From JAHFUI01 sp041485905 (GTDB taxonomy: Bacteria; Acidobacteriota; Vicinamibacteria; Vicinamibacterales; CAVVIG01): DNA of 21,246 nucleotides. The stretch lies in the NCBI GenBank assembly GCA_041485905.1, contig JBGPKK010000070.1, positions 1 through 21,246 on the forward strand, written 5' to 3'. Under the pieces are notes generated by a model. It searched no databases and was not told the origin of the DNA. It worked only from the letters and a program-made list of their open reading frames with translations. Below, one piece after another: positions 9,607-14,762 of this stretch (positions are counted from its first letter, which is position 1; each line of letters opens with the position of its first letter). The translations under genes were made by a program, and so were the position numbers.

Positions 9607-10551
9607 ATGACGGATTCACAATGGACAATTGGCCGCGCCGATGCGGGCAGCAGACTGGACAAATTTCTCGCGGGCCTGGCGTGTCTCGGATCCCGTGCCC
9701 GGGCGTCCCAGGCCCTGCAGCGCGGAAAGGTGTTCCTGAACGGCCTGGAGGCCAATGAGGCGGCGGTTCGGCTCGCCGACGGAGACGTCGTGCGCGTCTG
9801 GATGGATCGGCCCGGCAGCGCGAAGCGGCGTCCCACCACGATCAGATCTGCGGACGCCGTCCGGATCATCTACGAAGACGAGGCGGTGCTGGTCGTGAAC
9901 AAGCCGGCGGGACTGCTGGTCGTGCCGCTCGACCGCCGAAGCGAGGCGCCGTCGGTCTACGAGCTGATCGGCGATCATCTGCGATCGCACAAACGGCGTC
10001 CCTTCATCGTGCATCGCATCGACCGCGACACCTCAGGCCTGGTCGTGTTCACCAAGGATGCCCGCGCGCAGGAGCAGCTCAAAGCGCAGTTCAAACGTCG
10101 CGAGCCGGAGCGTATCTATCTGGCTGTCGTGTACGGGCATCCGGATCCTTCCGCGGGCACGTGGCGCGATCACCTGGTGTGGGACACCGGGGCGCTCATT
10201 CAGAAGGAAACCCACCCGCGCGATCCGCGCGGCAAAGAGGCGATCAGTGAATACCGCGTCGTCGAGTCGTTCGAGGCCACGTCGCTCATCGAGGTGCGGC
10301 TGCGGACCGGCAAGCGCAACCAGATTCGACTCCAGGCCCGGCTTCGCGGACACACGCTCGTCGGCGAGCAGCGCTATATCTACGGTCCGGATGCGTTGCG
10401 CCCGATCGATTTTCCGCGCCAGGCACTCCATGCGTATCGGCTGGCGTTTCGTCATCCGCGTGACGGCCGACCGATTCAGGTCGAGGCGCCGCTGCCGGAA
10501 GACCTAACAGCCCTGCTCAAGAAGCTCCGCCGTACTCGCGCCAAGGGTTGA
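9607..10551 (+). CDS. RluA-family 23S rRNA-type pseudouridine synthase with S4 domain
   Basis: A 314-residue enzyme that converts uridine to pseudouridine in structured RNA. The S4 RNA-binding domain spans about 13-65 (SRLDKFLAG, QRGKVFLNG). The catalytic domain has NKPAGLLVVP (98-107) and the signature HRIDRDTSGLVVF with catalytic Asp139. The C-terminal LRTGKRNQIRLQARLRGHTLVG is the RluA motif III region; here Gln replaces the common His in 'H.IR.H'. Length and order are typical of the RluC/RluD group. The frame is open upstream to 9490, but the S4 domain begins just after the ATG at 9607. The target base cannot be assigned. Confidence 0.92.
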   Translation: MTDSQWTIGRADAGSRLDKFLAGLACLGSRARASQALQRGKVFLNGLEANEAAVRLADGDVVRVWMDRPGSAKRRPTTIRSADAVRIIYEDEAVLVVNKPAGLLVVPLDRRSEAPSVYELIGDHLRSHKRRPFIVHRIDRDTSGLVVFTKDARAQEQLKAQFKRREPERIYLAVVYGHPDPSAGTWRDHLVWDTGALIQKETHPRDPRGKEAISEYRVVESFEATSLIEVRLRTGKRNQIRLQARLRGHTLVGEQRYIYGPDALRPIDFPRQALHAYRLAFRHPRDGRPIQVEAPLPEDLTALLKKLRRTRAKG

Positions 10552-10663
10552 GTGGGAAACGAAGCCAAGGAAGAGCGCAAGCGCCCGCGTAATCTGGTAA
10601 TCTCGTACTTACCAATTCACCACATCACCACATCAAGTCACCAACTTCGGGTATCCCCTGCAT

Positions 10664-10707
10664 GGTGGGTATAGCTCAGTGGTAGAGCGCCGGACTGTGG
10701 CTCCGGA
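10664..10707 (+). pseudogene. tRNA-His 'A', 5' half (interrupted after the anticodon arm)
   Basis: This is the 5' part of a tRNA-His: G(-1), acceptor GTGGGTA, TA, a D arm GCTC/GAGC, and a full anticodon arm CCGGA-CTGTGGC-TCCGG with anticodon GTG at 10697-10699. At 10708 the tRNA sequence stops and unrelated, less GC-rich DNA follows, so there is no T arm or 3' acceptor strand. The missing 3' half is found at 11911-11959. Confidence 0.93.
10691..10707 (+). repeat. Left attachment-site core (direct repeat, 17 bp)
   Basis: CGGACTGTGGCTCCGGA is identical to 11911-11927. Flanking bases differ (c/g on the left copy, t/a on the right copy), so the identity is exactly 17 bp. It covers most of the anticodon stem and all of its loop. 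Confidence 0.9.
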
Positions 10708-10778
10708 GACTACTCTGTTACAGCGTCAGATTACTACGAATCATTAGCAAAATATGCAGTCCGTGCAGAGCGGCAAAC

Positions 10779-10800
10779 TTTGGACTTCCCTTTTGGACTG
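10779..10800 (+). repeat. Two TTGGACT repeats near the left end of the element
   Basis: TTTGGACTT (10779-10787) and TTTTGGACTG (10791-10800) lie 12 bp apart in the same orientation. A matching pair lies near the right end. They could be arm-type recombinase or accessory-protein sites. That role is inference from their placement. Confidence 0.5.
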
Positions 10801-10874
10801 ATGACACCGCTGGACAGTCGGCAAGACGGTCGGCGGTCGTTGCAAATGCTAAACTGATTGTTCCGAGTAGGTAT

Positions 10875-10950
10875 GGTGGGCGTAGTTCAGTGGTAGAACG
10901 CCGGCCTGTGGCGCCGGAAGTCGCGGGTTCAATCCCCGTCGCCCACCCCA
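10875..10950 (+). tRNA. tRNA-His 'B' (anticodon GTG), complete
   Basis: A complete 76-base tRNA with an encoded G(-1), as tRNA-His requires. Acceptor GTGGGCG pairs perfectly with CGCCCAC, the discriminator C faces G(-1), and CCA is encoded. The D arm is GTTC/GAAC, the anticodon arm CCGGC-CTGTGGC-GCCGG, and the T arm GCGGG-TTCAATC-CCCGT. It differs from the split tRNA-His 'A' in the acceptor stem, D stem, anticodon stem and T loop, so it is a diverged gene and not a recent copy. It lies inside the insertion that destroys tRNA-His 'A' and can supply the lost function. Confidence 0.96.
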
Positions 10951-10994
10951 TTCTCCGCGTTAAACGTCAGGGTGGACTCCCGCTTCCTCAGCAT

Positions 10995-11215
10995 TCAGCC
11001 TTCCGACCGCCCCTCGTTCTCCCTCGTTAACTTTTCCACGCAAGAATCACATGTGTCGAAGAGACAGAAGCCGCCGGGCACCGGGTCCGGATTCGGTGGC
11101 TCCGGAATTGGCACACCGCATTCACAACAACAGATGAGGCGCCGAGCAGCCGAGTCTTCCTGTGCCAGAGTTCAAGAGCGTCGCGCCATTCCTCATATGA
11201 GAGTTTGCGTCTCAA
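10995..11215 (-). pseudogene. Small zinc-ribbon protein, probably frameshifted
   Basis: From a TTG at 11215, with an AGGGG stretch about ten bases upstream, the frame reads LRRKLSYEEWRDALELWHRK. The same frame then gives no recognisable sequence. Shifted, it reads RRLICCCECGVPIPEPP, then FCLFDTCDSCVEK, to a stop at 10995-10997. The two Cys pairs (C-x-x-C type knuckles) look like a zinc ribbon. A single-base frameshift around the middle best explains this. Unshifted, a 62-residue ORF without the second knuckle ends at 11027. It starts about 28 bases after the expected stop of the recombinase, so the two look like an old operon of the element. Confidence 0.55.
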
Positions 11216-11242
11216 CCGGTCAACACCCCTGTCCGAACCGCA

Positions 11243-11757
11243 TCACCGAGTGTTCTTTCGCCGTCCGGGTTTCTTCGCCGCCTCATTCCGCACGTCGTCA
11301 CTCAACCGTCGTATGGCGTCCGTGGAATCGCCAAGCCGTGCTGCTTCTCTACACGCTGCACGATGTCCGGGTCGTCAACGAGTCTTACGACCTTCCCGTT
11401 CCGCACGACTTTCTTCTTATCCCACGGAGTGCGACCACCGAGAAAATCACCACGTTCTTTCGCTAACCGTTTTTGGTCCGCTGTTCTCTCCCGAATCCTC
11501 TCCCGTTCCCATTCAGCCACAGACGCCATAATGCCGAGCAGCAAGGCGGCGATGCCGTTCCCGGTCACATCCTCGCCGTTTGGAAGGTCGCAGACCGATG
11601 TTGAGACGCCCCGTGCTTTCAACTCGGCCAACGTATTGTGGCAATCCCGACTCGACCGAAATGCCCGGTCAAGTTTGGCGATGCAGAGATGGTCGCCACG
11701 TTGAAGACCACCCGGTGCCAGCAGTTTGCCTGCTTCAGGACGTTTAGCGAAGGTCAA
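11243..11757 (-). pseudogene. Serine recombinase remnant (N-terminus lost, 3' frameshift)
   Basis: The reading frame from about 11757 shows the core of a small serine recombinase: RPEAGKLLA, GDHLCIAKLDRAFRSSRD, LKARGVSTSV, then GIMASVAEWERERIRERT, the long helix of the family. The first ~60-70 residues with the catalytic serine (normally in an R-x-S motif) are absent. In-frame sequence upstream hits a stop near 11809 and shows no such motif. Near 11329-11334 the frame ends early with RTPYDG. Adding one G would restore GDSTDAIRRLSDDVRNEAA and KKPGRRKNTR, with a stop at 11243-11245. So the gene carries both a 5' truncation and a one-base deletion, and cannot encode an active recombinase. Confidence 0.85.
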
Positions 11758-11836
11758 TAACGAGACGCGAGTGTTTGGGGTGGGTGTGCTGTTCGAGAAT
11801 GCTGTGCTTCACGACGCTTGGAAGCATAGTACCAGT

Positions 11837-11865
11837 CTTGGACTCTGACCGATGTGTTTTGGACT
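11837..11865 (+). repeat. Two TTGGACT repeats near the right end of the element
   Basis: CTTGGACTCTGA starts at 11837 and TTTTGGACT at 11857. They have the same orientation as the pair near the left end (10779-10800). This stretch (11758-11910) is AT-richer than the surroundings and has no gene I can support. Confidence 0.5.
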
Positions 11866-11910
11866 TTATTCTATAAGTGACTGATACACAACGACATGTT
11901 TTCTGGTATT

Positions 11911-11927
11911 CGGACTGTGGCTCCGGA
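11911..11927 (+). repeat. Right attachment-site core (direct repeat, 17 bp)
   Basis: An identical copy of 10691-10707. It is followed without a break by the variable loop and T arm of tRNA-His 'A'. Confidence 0.9.
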
Positions 11928-11959
11928 AGTCGCGGGTTCGAACCCCGTTACCCACCCCA
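11911..11959 (+). pseudogene. tRNA-His 'A', 3' half
   Basis: It starts at the anticodon arm (anticodon GTG at 11917-11919), then AAGTC, T arm GCGGG-TTCGAAC-CCCGT, acceptor strand TACCCAC, discriminator C and encoded CCA ending at 11959. TACCCAC pairs with GTGGGTA of the 5' half at 10665-10671 and not with tRNA-His 'B', which proves which half it belongs to. There is no 5' half next to it, so it cannot fold as a tRNA alone. Confidence 0.93.
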
Positions 11960-11984
11960 TCTCTCCCCACGCGCGACGCGAGAT

Positions 11985-12350
11985 TTAGCAGCAGGAGCAG
12001 CCGCGGATTGATCCGGCGTCCAGCGGTTCGAGCGGTCCTTCCGATTCGTGGCGCACCCAGACGGGCCGCTTGTTGAGGTCTGCGAGGAGACGCGCGAAGA
12101 CGAGCGCGCCCTGTGGATTGTCGGTGTCGCTGCGTTTGGTTCGCCCCACAAATACCAGCCAGCGGTCGCGTGTGGCGTCACCGGATGGGTCGCGGTCTCT
12201 GACGTGCTGCACGATCACGTCGCGATCAAGGTTAGGCTGCGCGCCCGCCGATGCCACGTCCCACGGTAACACAGCCTCTGCGCGCCAGCGAGTCGCTAAC
12301 GTTCTCTTAAGGCCCATAAACGTCATTGACTGTCCGATAACAGCACACAT
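11985..12350 (-). CDS. Small hypothetical protein with a Cys-rich C-terminus
   Basis: An open frame of up to 121 residues. The convincing part is the C-terminal two thirds: VIVQHVRDRD, RDRWLVFVGRTKRSDT, ALVFARLLADLNKRPVWVRHE, ending GSIRGCSCC. The order strand, W-containing strand, helix with A-x-x-L-A, then strand is like small DUF2188-type proteins, but this is only a resemblance. The final Cys-Ser-Cys-Cys is unusual and could bind metal or be modified. The start is unclear. ATG 12350 and ATG 12326 lie in AT-richer DNA with weak ribosome sites; GTG 12272 (preceded by AGAGG) or GTG 12257 would give 95 or 90 residues. It sits next to the tRNA-His insertion but outside it, and has the GC-rich codon use of the host. 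Confidence 0.5.
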   Translation of the reverse strand: MCAVIGQSMTFMGLKRTLATRWRAEAVLPWDVASAGAQPNLDRDVIVQHVRDRDPSGDATRDRWLVFVGRTKRSDTDNPQGALVFARLLADLNKRPVWVRHESEGPLEPLDAGSIRGCSCC

Positions 12351-12453
12351 TCCGCGATCAAGCCACCTAGGTCATTAGACGTAAGCCGTTGTCAGCAAAG
12401 CAGCTTAGGGGTTAGAGCCGGGTTGGGCGCTGGCTTTGCTCAGGTCGGCCGGC

Positions 12454-13059
12454 GTGGACTCACGCGAATCGGTCGCTTTCAATTGGAAGGCGGAACTCCC
12501 GCGGCTGACGGGTCGCATCGTCACGCTACGGGAGTTGGCGCTGCAGGATGTTGGGCCGCTCGTCGATCTCCTCTCTCTCGCGGATGCCGCGCGCTTCGGG
12601 CTCGACTATCCGGTGGATGAAAACGCGGTGCGTCAGCTCATCGATCGCGCGATCAAAAACCGCGCGGCGGGACTGAGCTTCACCTACGCAATCACCGCGG
12701 GCACCGAGCGCGCGGTGGTTGGCCTGATTCAAGTACGTCAGCTCGACCCGGCGTTCGAGACTGCGGAATGGGAATGCACCGTCGCGCCCTCGTCGCGTGG
12801 GACCGGCGTGTTCGTCGAAGCCGCTCGGCTCGTCGGATCCTTTGCGTTCGGCTCGGTGGGCGCGCATCGGATCGAGTCGCGGGTGCTGCTGGAGAACGGC
12901 CGCGCCAACGGCGCGCTGCGCAAACTGGGCGCGGTGCAGGAAGGTATTCTGCGCCGATCGCTGCGGCGCGGCGACGCGTATTTCGACCAGGTCCTCTGGA
13001 CGGTCCTCAACGAAGAGTGGGGCGATCGGTGGGTGTCGCCCGCCCCTCGCATCCATTGA
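12454..13059 (+). CDS. GNAT-family N-acetyltransferase (RimJ/RimL-like)
   Basis: An acetyl-CoA-dependent N-acetyltransferase of about 201 residues. It has the RimJ/RimL pattern: LPRLTGRIVTLRELALQDVGPL at the start, a central strand VVGLIQVRQLDP, AEWECTVAPSSRGTGVFVEAARL (the acetyl-CoA loop region, here R-G-T-G), HRIESRVLLENGRANGALRKLG and the closing FDQVLWTVLNEEW. The canonical Q/R-x-x-G-x-G/A is only partly kept. The substrate is unknown; members acetylate ribosomal proteins, amino groups of antibiotics or small amines. I chose GTG 12454 because an AGG lies nine bases upstream and the domain begins soon after. TTG 12436 is the alternative. Preceding 12351-12453 shows no gene. Confidence 0.82.
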   Translation: MDSRESVAFNWKAELPRLTGRIVTLRELALQDVGPLVDLLSLADAARFGLDYPVDENAVRQLIDRAIKNRAAGLSFTYAITAGTERAVVGLIQVRQLDPAFETAEWECTVAPSSRGTGVFVEAARLVGSFAFGSVGAHRIESRVLLENGRANGALRKLGAVQEGILRRSLRRGDAYFDQVLWTVLNEEWGDRWVSPAPRIH

Positions 13060-13068
13060 GACGCGACG

Positions 13069-13188
13069 TGGCAGGCCACGGCGCTGTTCGCTCTCGTCAC
13101 TGAAGCGCTCGCACGCGCAATCGACACCAAGGATCAGACGGCCGAGCGCCACATCCAGCGCGTGCAGGCGTGCGCGGTCGGCCTGGCC
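13069..13188 (+). pseudogene. HD-GYP domain fragment
   Basis: Ten bases after the GNAT stop and in the same frame, about 40 codons read TALFALVTEALARAIDTKD, then QTAERHIQRVQACAVGLA. This is the opening helix and first conserved His (codon at 13150) of an HD-GYP phosphodiesterase domain: A-L-x-x-A-x-x-A-x-D-x-K-D-x-T-x-x-H-x-x-R-V. The following HD, HHE and GYP motifs are absent in all three frames. There is no start codon of its own. It is a remnant of a larger c-di-GMP signalling gene. Confidence 0.65.
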
Positions 13189-13430
13189 CTGGTCGACACC
13201 TTCATCGAGCTCCCTGCCGGCGTTCGCCGCGGAATTCGCTGGTCCTCGACCGGCGAGCGTCAGCCAAGCCGCACCGACGACACGCCTGTCGAAGCAGCCG
13301 CCGATCGCCCAGTCGCGCAGCGGCTGAGCGAGATTTCCATCGCCGCGGCGCCGGGCACAGTGCTGCGACTGGGCGCAGGGCTGATCGACCCCGATAAACG
13401 GATCACCAGCCGACCAGATAAGATGAGTAC
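13189..13430 (+). other. No recognisable gene between the HD-GYP remnant and grpE
   Basis: The HD-GYP frame stays open here (for example GVRRGIRWSSTGERQP and PGTVLRLGAGLIDPD) and could be decayed coding sequence, but I recognise no family. Long minus-strand frames across this stretch are by-products of GC-rich codon use. No clear promoter hexamers are seen before grpE. Confidence 0.4.
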
Positions 13431-14042
13431 GTGGCAGACGATCGTTCCAAAGAAACCGAGCCCCAGATGCGGGTCGTCGATCGGCGATGGTGGGCGCGCA
13501 AGGACGGCGACGCGCCTGCCGGCGAAGGCGGCGCGCGAAAACCATCCTACGTCGAAGATCTCGAGCGCCAGGTCGCCGAGCAGGGCGCGCAGTTGCAGGC
13601 GTTCAGCGCGGACCATCGGCGATCGCTCGAAGAGTTCGAACAGGTCAAGACGCGGCTCCGCCGCGACGTCGCCCGGGAGGTCGAGCGCGGCAAGCGCGCG
13701 GTCCTCGCCGAGCTGCTCGAGGTCGTCGACAACCTCGATCGCGCCATCGCGGCCAGTCGTTCCACGTCCGTCGCCACGCCGGGAAACGACGCGATCGAGA
13801 ACCTGTCCCATGGCGTCGAGCTCGTGCGCGATCAATTCCTCGCCAAGCTTGCCGCCTTCGGCGTGACCCGCGTCGACGCGCGCGGACAGACGTTCGACGC
13901 CCTGCTTCACGAAGCGGTGACGACGACGCCGGTACAGGATCCCGCCGAGGACGGCGTGGTCGTCGCCGTGGTGAAAGAGGGCTACGCGATCGGCGACGAA
14001 GTCCTGCGGCCCGCGTCGGTCGTCGTCGGACGAATTGAATGA
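13431..14042 (+). CDS. grpE: GrpE nucleotide exchange factor for DnaK
   Basis: A cytoplasmic co-chaperone that releases ADP from DnaK. The 203-residue protein has the GrpE layout. A charged, Arg-rich disordered start (1-40) is followed by a long coiled coil (about 42-90, YVEDLERQVAEQGAQLQAF, RRSLEEFEQVKTRLRRDV). A four-helix part contains LLEVVDNLDRAIAA. The C-terminal beta domain carries the signature GQTFDALLHEAV, then DGVVVAVVKEGYAIGDEVLRPASVVVG. The start is GTG at 13431 (an ATG six bases upstream is out of frame); the ribosome site is weak. hrcA, dnaJ and dnaK are not adjacent. It is followed after six bases by a molybdoenzyme gene, an unusual neighbour for grpE. Confidence 0.93.
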   Translation: MADDRSKETEPQMRVVDRRWWARKDGDAPAGEGGARKPSYVEDLERQVAEQGAQLQAFSADHRRSLEEFEQVKTRLRRDVAREVERGKRAVLAELLEVVDNLDRAIAASRSTSVATPGNDAIENLSHGVELVRDQFLAKLAAFGVTRVDARGQTFDALLHEAVTTTPVQDPAEDGVVVAVVKEGYAIGDEVLRPASVVVGRIE

Positions 14043-14048
14043 TGCGAT

Positions 14049-14762
14049 ATGCCCGACAGACCTGATCTCGTCGTGCGCCGGCTGCGGTACATTCAGCGCC
14101 ACATCGAGCTCGACCGAAACGCCGTCAAGGTCGCGTTTCATGGCGCCCGTGCGGAAGGCAGCGGCCCGCCCAACCGCGACGGCATGCCGAGACTGCCGGT
14201 CGGACAGCACGAAGTCGAGAACTGGCCGGTGCTGGATCTCGGTCAGCATCCCGACGTCCCGTTCGACAGGTGGAGACTGGAGGTCGGAGGACTCGTCGAC
14301 AATCCGGTGACGTTGACGTGGGACGACTTTCTCGCGCTCCCGCAAGCGGAGGATGTCAGCGACTTTCACTGCGTCACCACGTGGAGCCGCCACGACAATC
14401 ACTGGCGGGGTGTGCGTGTCAAGACGATCGCCGAGCTGGTGGTCCCGAAAGACGACGCGCGATTCCTGCTGTGCACCGGCTCGGATGTGATGCCGGGGTC
14501 GTCCATTCCGTACACCACGAACCTGCCGCTCGAGCGCGCCCTCGAAAATGACGTGCTGCTTGTGCACACCTGGGAGGGACAGCCGCTCGCGCGCGAGCAT
14601 GGCGGTCCCTGCCGCATGATCACGCCGAAGCTGTACGCGTGGAAGGGCGCGAAGTGGATCCGCCAGATCGAATTCCTCGCCGAGGATCACAAGGGATTCT
14701 GGGAAGTCCGCGGCTACTCCAACACCGCGGAGCCATGGTTCAATGACCGTTACGCCGAGTAG
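14049..14762 (+). CDS. Sulfite oxidase-like molybdopterin-dependent oxidoreductase
   Basis: A 237-residue protein of the sulfite oxidase catalytic-domain family. The molybdenum-ligating cysteine is Cys108 in DFHCVTTWSRHDNHWRGV. Other family landmarks are the strand WRLEVGGLVDNPVTLTWDDF (75-94), the loop CTGSDVMPG, and the cofactor-contact region LAREHGGPCRMITPKLYAWKGAKW, ending EVRGYSNTAEPWFNDR. No signal or Tat peptide and no dimerisation domain are visible, so it is likely a cytoplasmic short form like many bacterial 'sulfite oxidase-like' proteins. The true substrate is unknown. The ATG at 14049 is six bases after grpE, and the gene overlaps ligD by 20 bases. Confidence 0.9.
   Translation: MPDRPDLVVRRLRYIQRHIELDRNAVKVAFHGARAEGSGPPNRDGMPRLPVGQHEVENWPVLDLGQHPDVPFDRWRLEVGGLVDNPVTLTWDDFLALPQAEDVSDFHCVTTWSRHDNHWRGVRVKTIAELVVPKDDARFLLCTGSDVMPGSSIPYTTNLPLERALENDVLLVHTWEGQPLAREHGGPCRMITPKLYAWKGAKWIRQIEFLAEDHKGFWEVRGYSNTAEPWFNDRYAE

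Larger units (their letters stand above)
10691..11927. mobile_element. Small integrated element inside tRNA-His, carrying its own tRNA-His
   Basis: A 1,220-bp insertion bounded by a 17-bp direct repeat (10691-10707 and 11911-11927) that is the anticodon arm of tRNA-His. It splits tRNA-His 'A' so that neither end keeps a full gene. Contents from left to right: a short AT-richer stretch with TTGGACT repeats; a complete, different tRNA-His (10875-10950); a decayed zinc-ribbon gene; a decayed serine recombinase gene (both minus); and another TTGGACT-containing stretch. Joining the flanks at the repeat gives a 76-base tRNA with perfect acceptor pairing (GTGGGTA/TACCCAC), so the ancestral state is certain. 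A 17-bp shared core in an anticodon arm is typical of tyrosine-recombinase integration, yet only a serine recombinase remnant is present. The integrase may have been lost or may act from elsewhere. Confidence 0.85.

Noticed and set aside
10621..10642. Short CACCACATCA repeat before tRNA-His 'A' as a CRISPR or regulatory repeat
   Set aside because: Only two imperfect copies with no spacers; treated as simple sequence. No CRISPR array was found in the window.
10972..11466. 164-codon plus-strand ORF in the element
   Set aside because: It runs antisense to the recombinase and zinc-ribbon genes, its composition is Ser/Arg/Pro/His rich, and it shows no domain.
11735..11850. 27-codon minus-strand frame starting MLPSVVKHSILEQH as the missing recombinase N-terminus
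   Set aside because: It lies in a different frame and has no Arg-x-Ser catalytic motif, so it does not supply the lost domain.
10708..11910. Group I or other self-splicing intron in tRNA-His
   Set aside because: A 17-bp direct repeat at both ends, an internal tRNA gene and a recombinase remnant all indicate DNA insertion. I saw no intron core pairing elements, and an intron would not duplicate the anticodon arm.
13260..14690. 476-codon minus-strand ORF across grpE and the molybdoenzyme
   Set aside because: Antisense to two clear families; no recognisable motifs.
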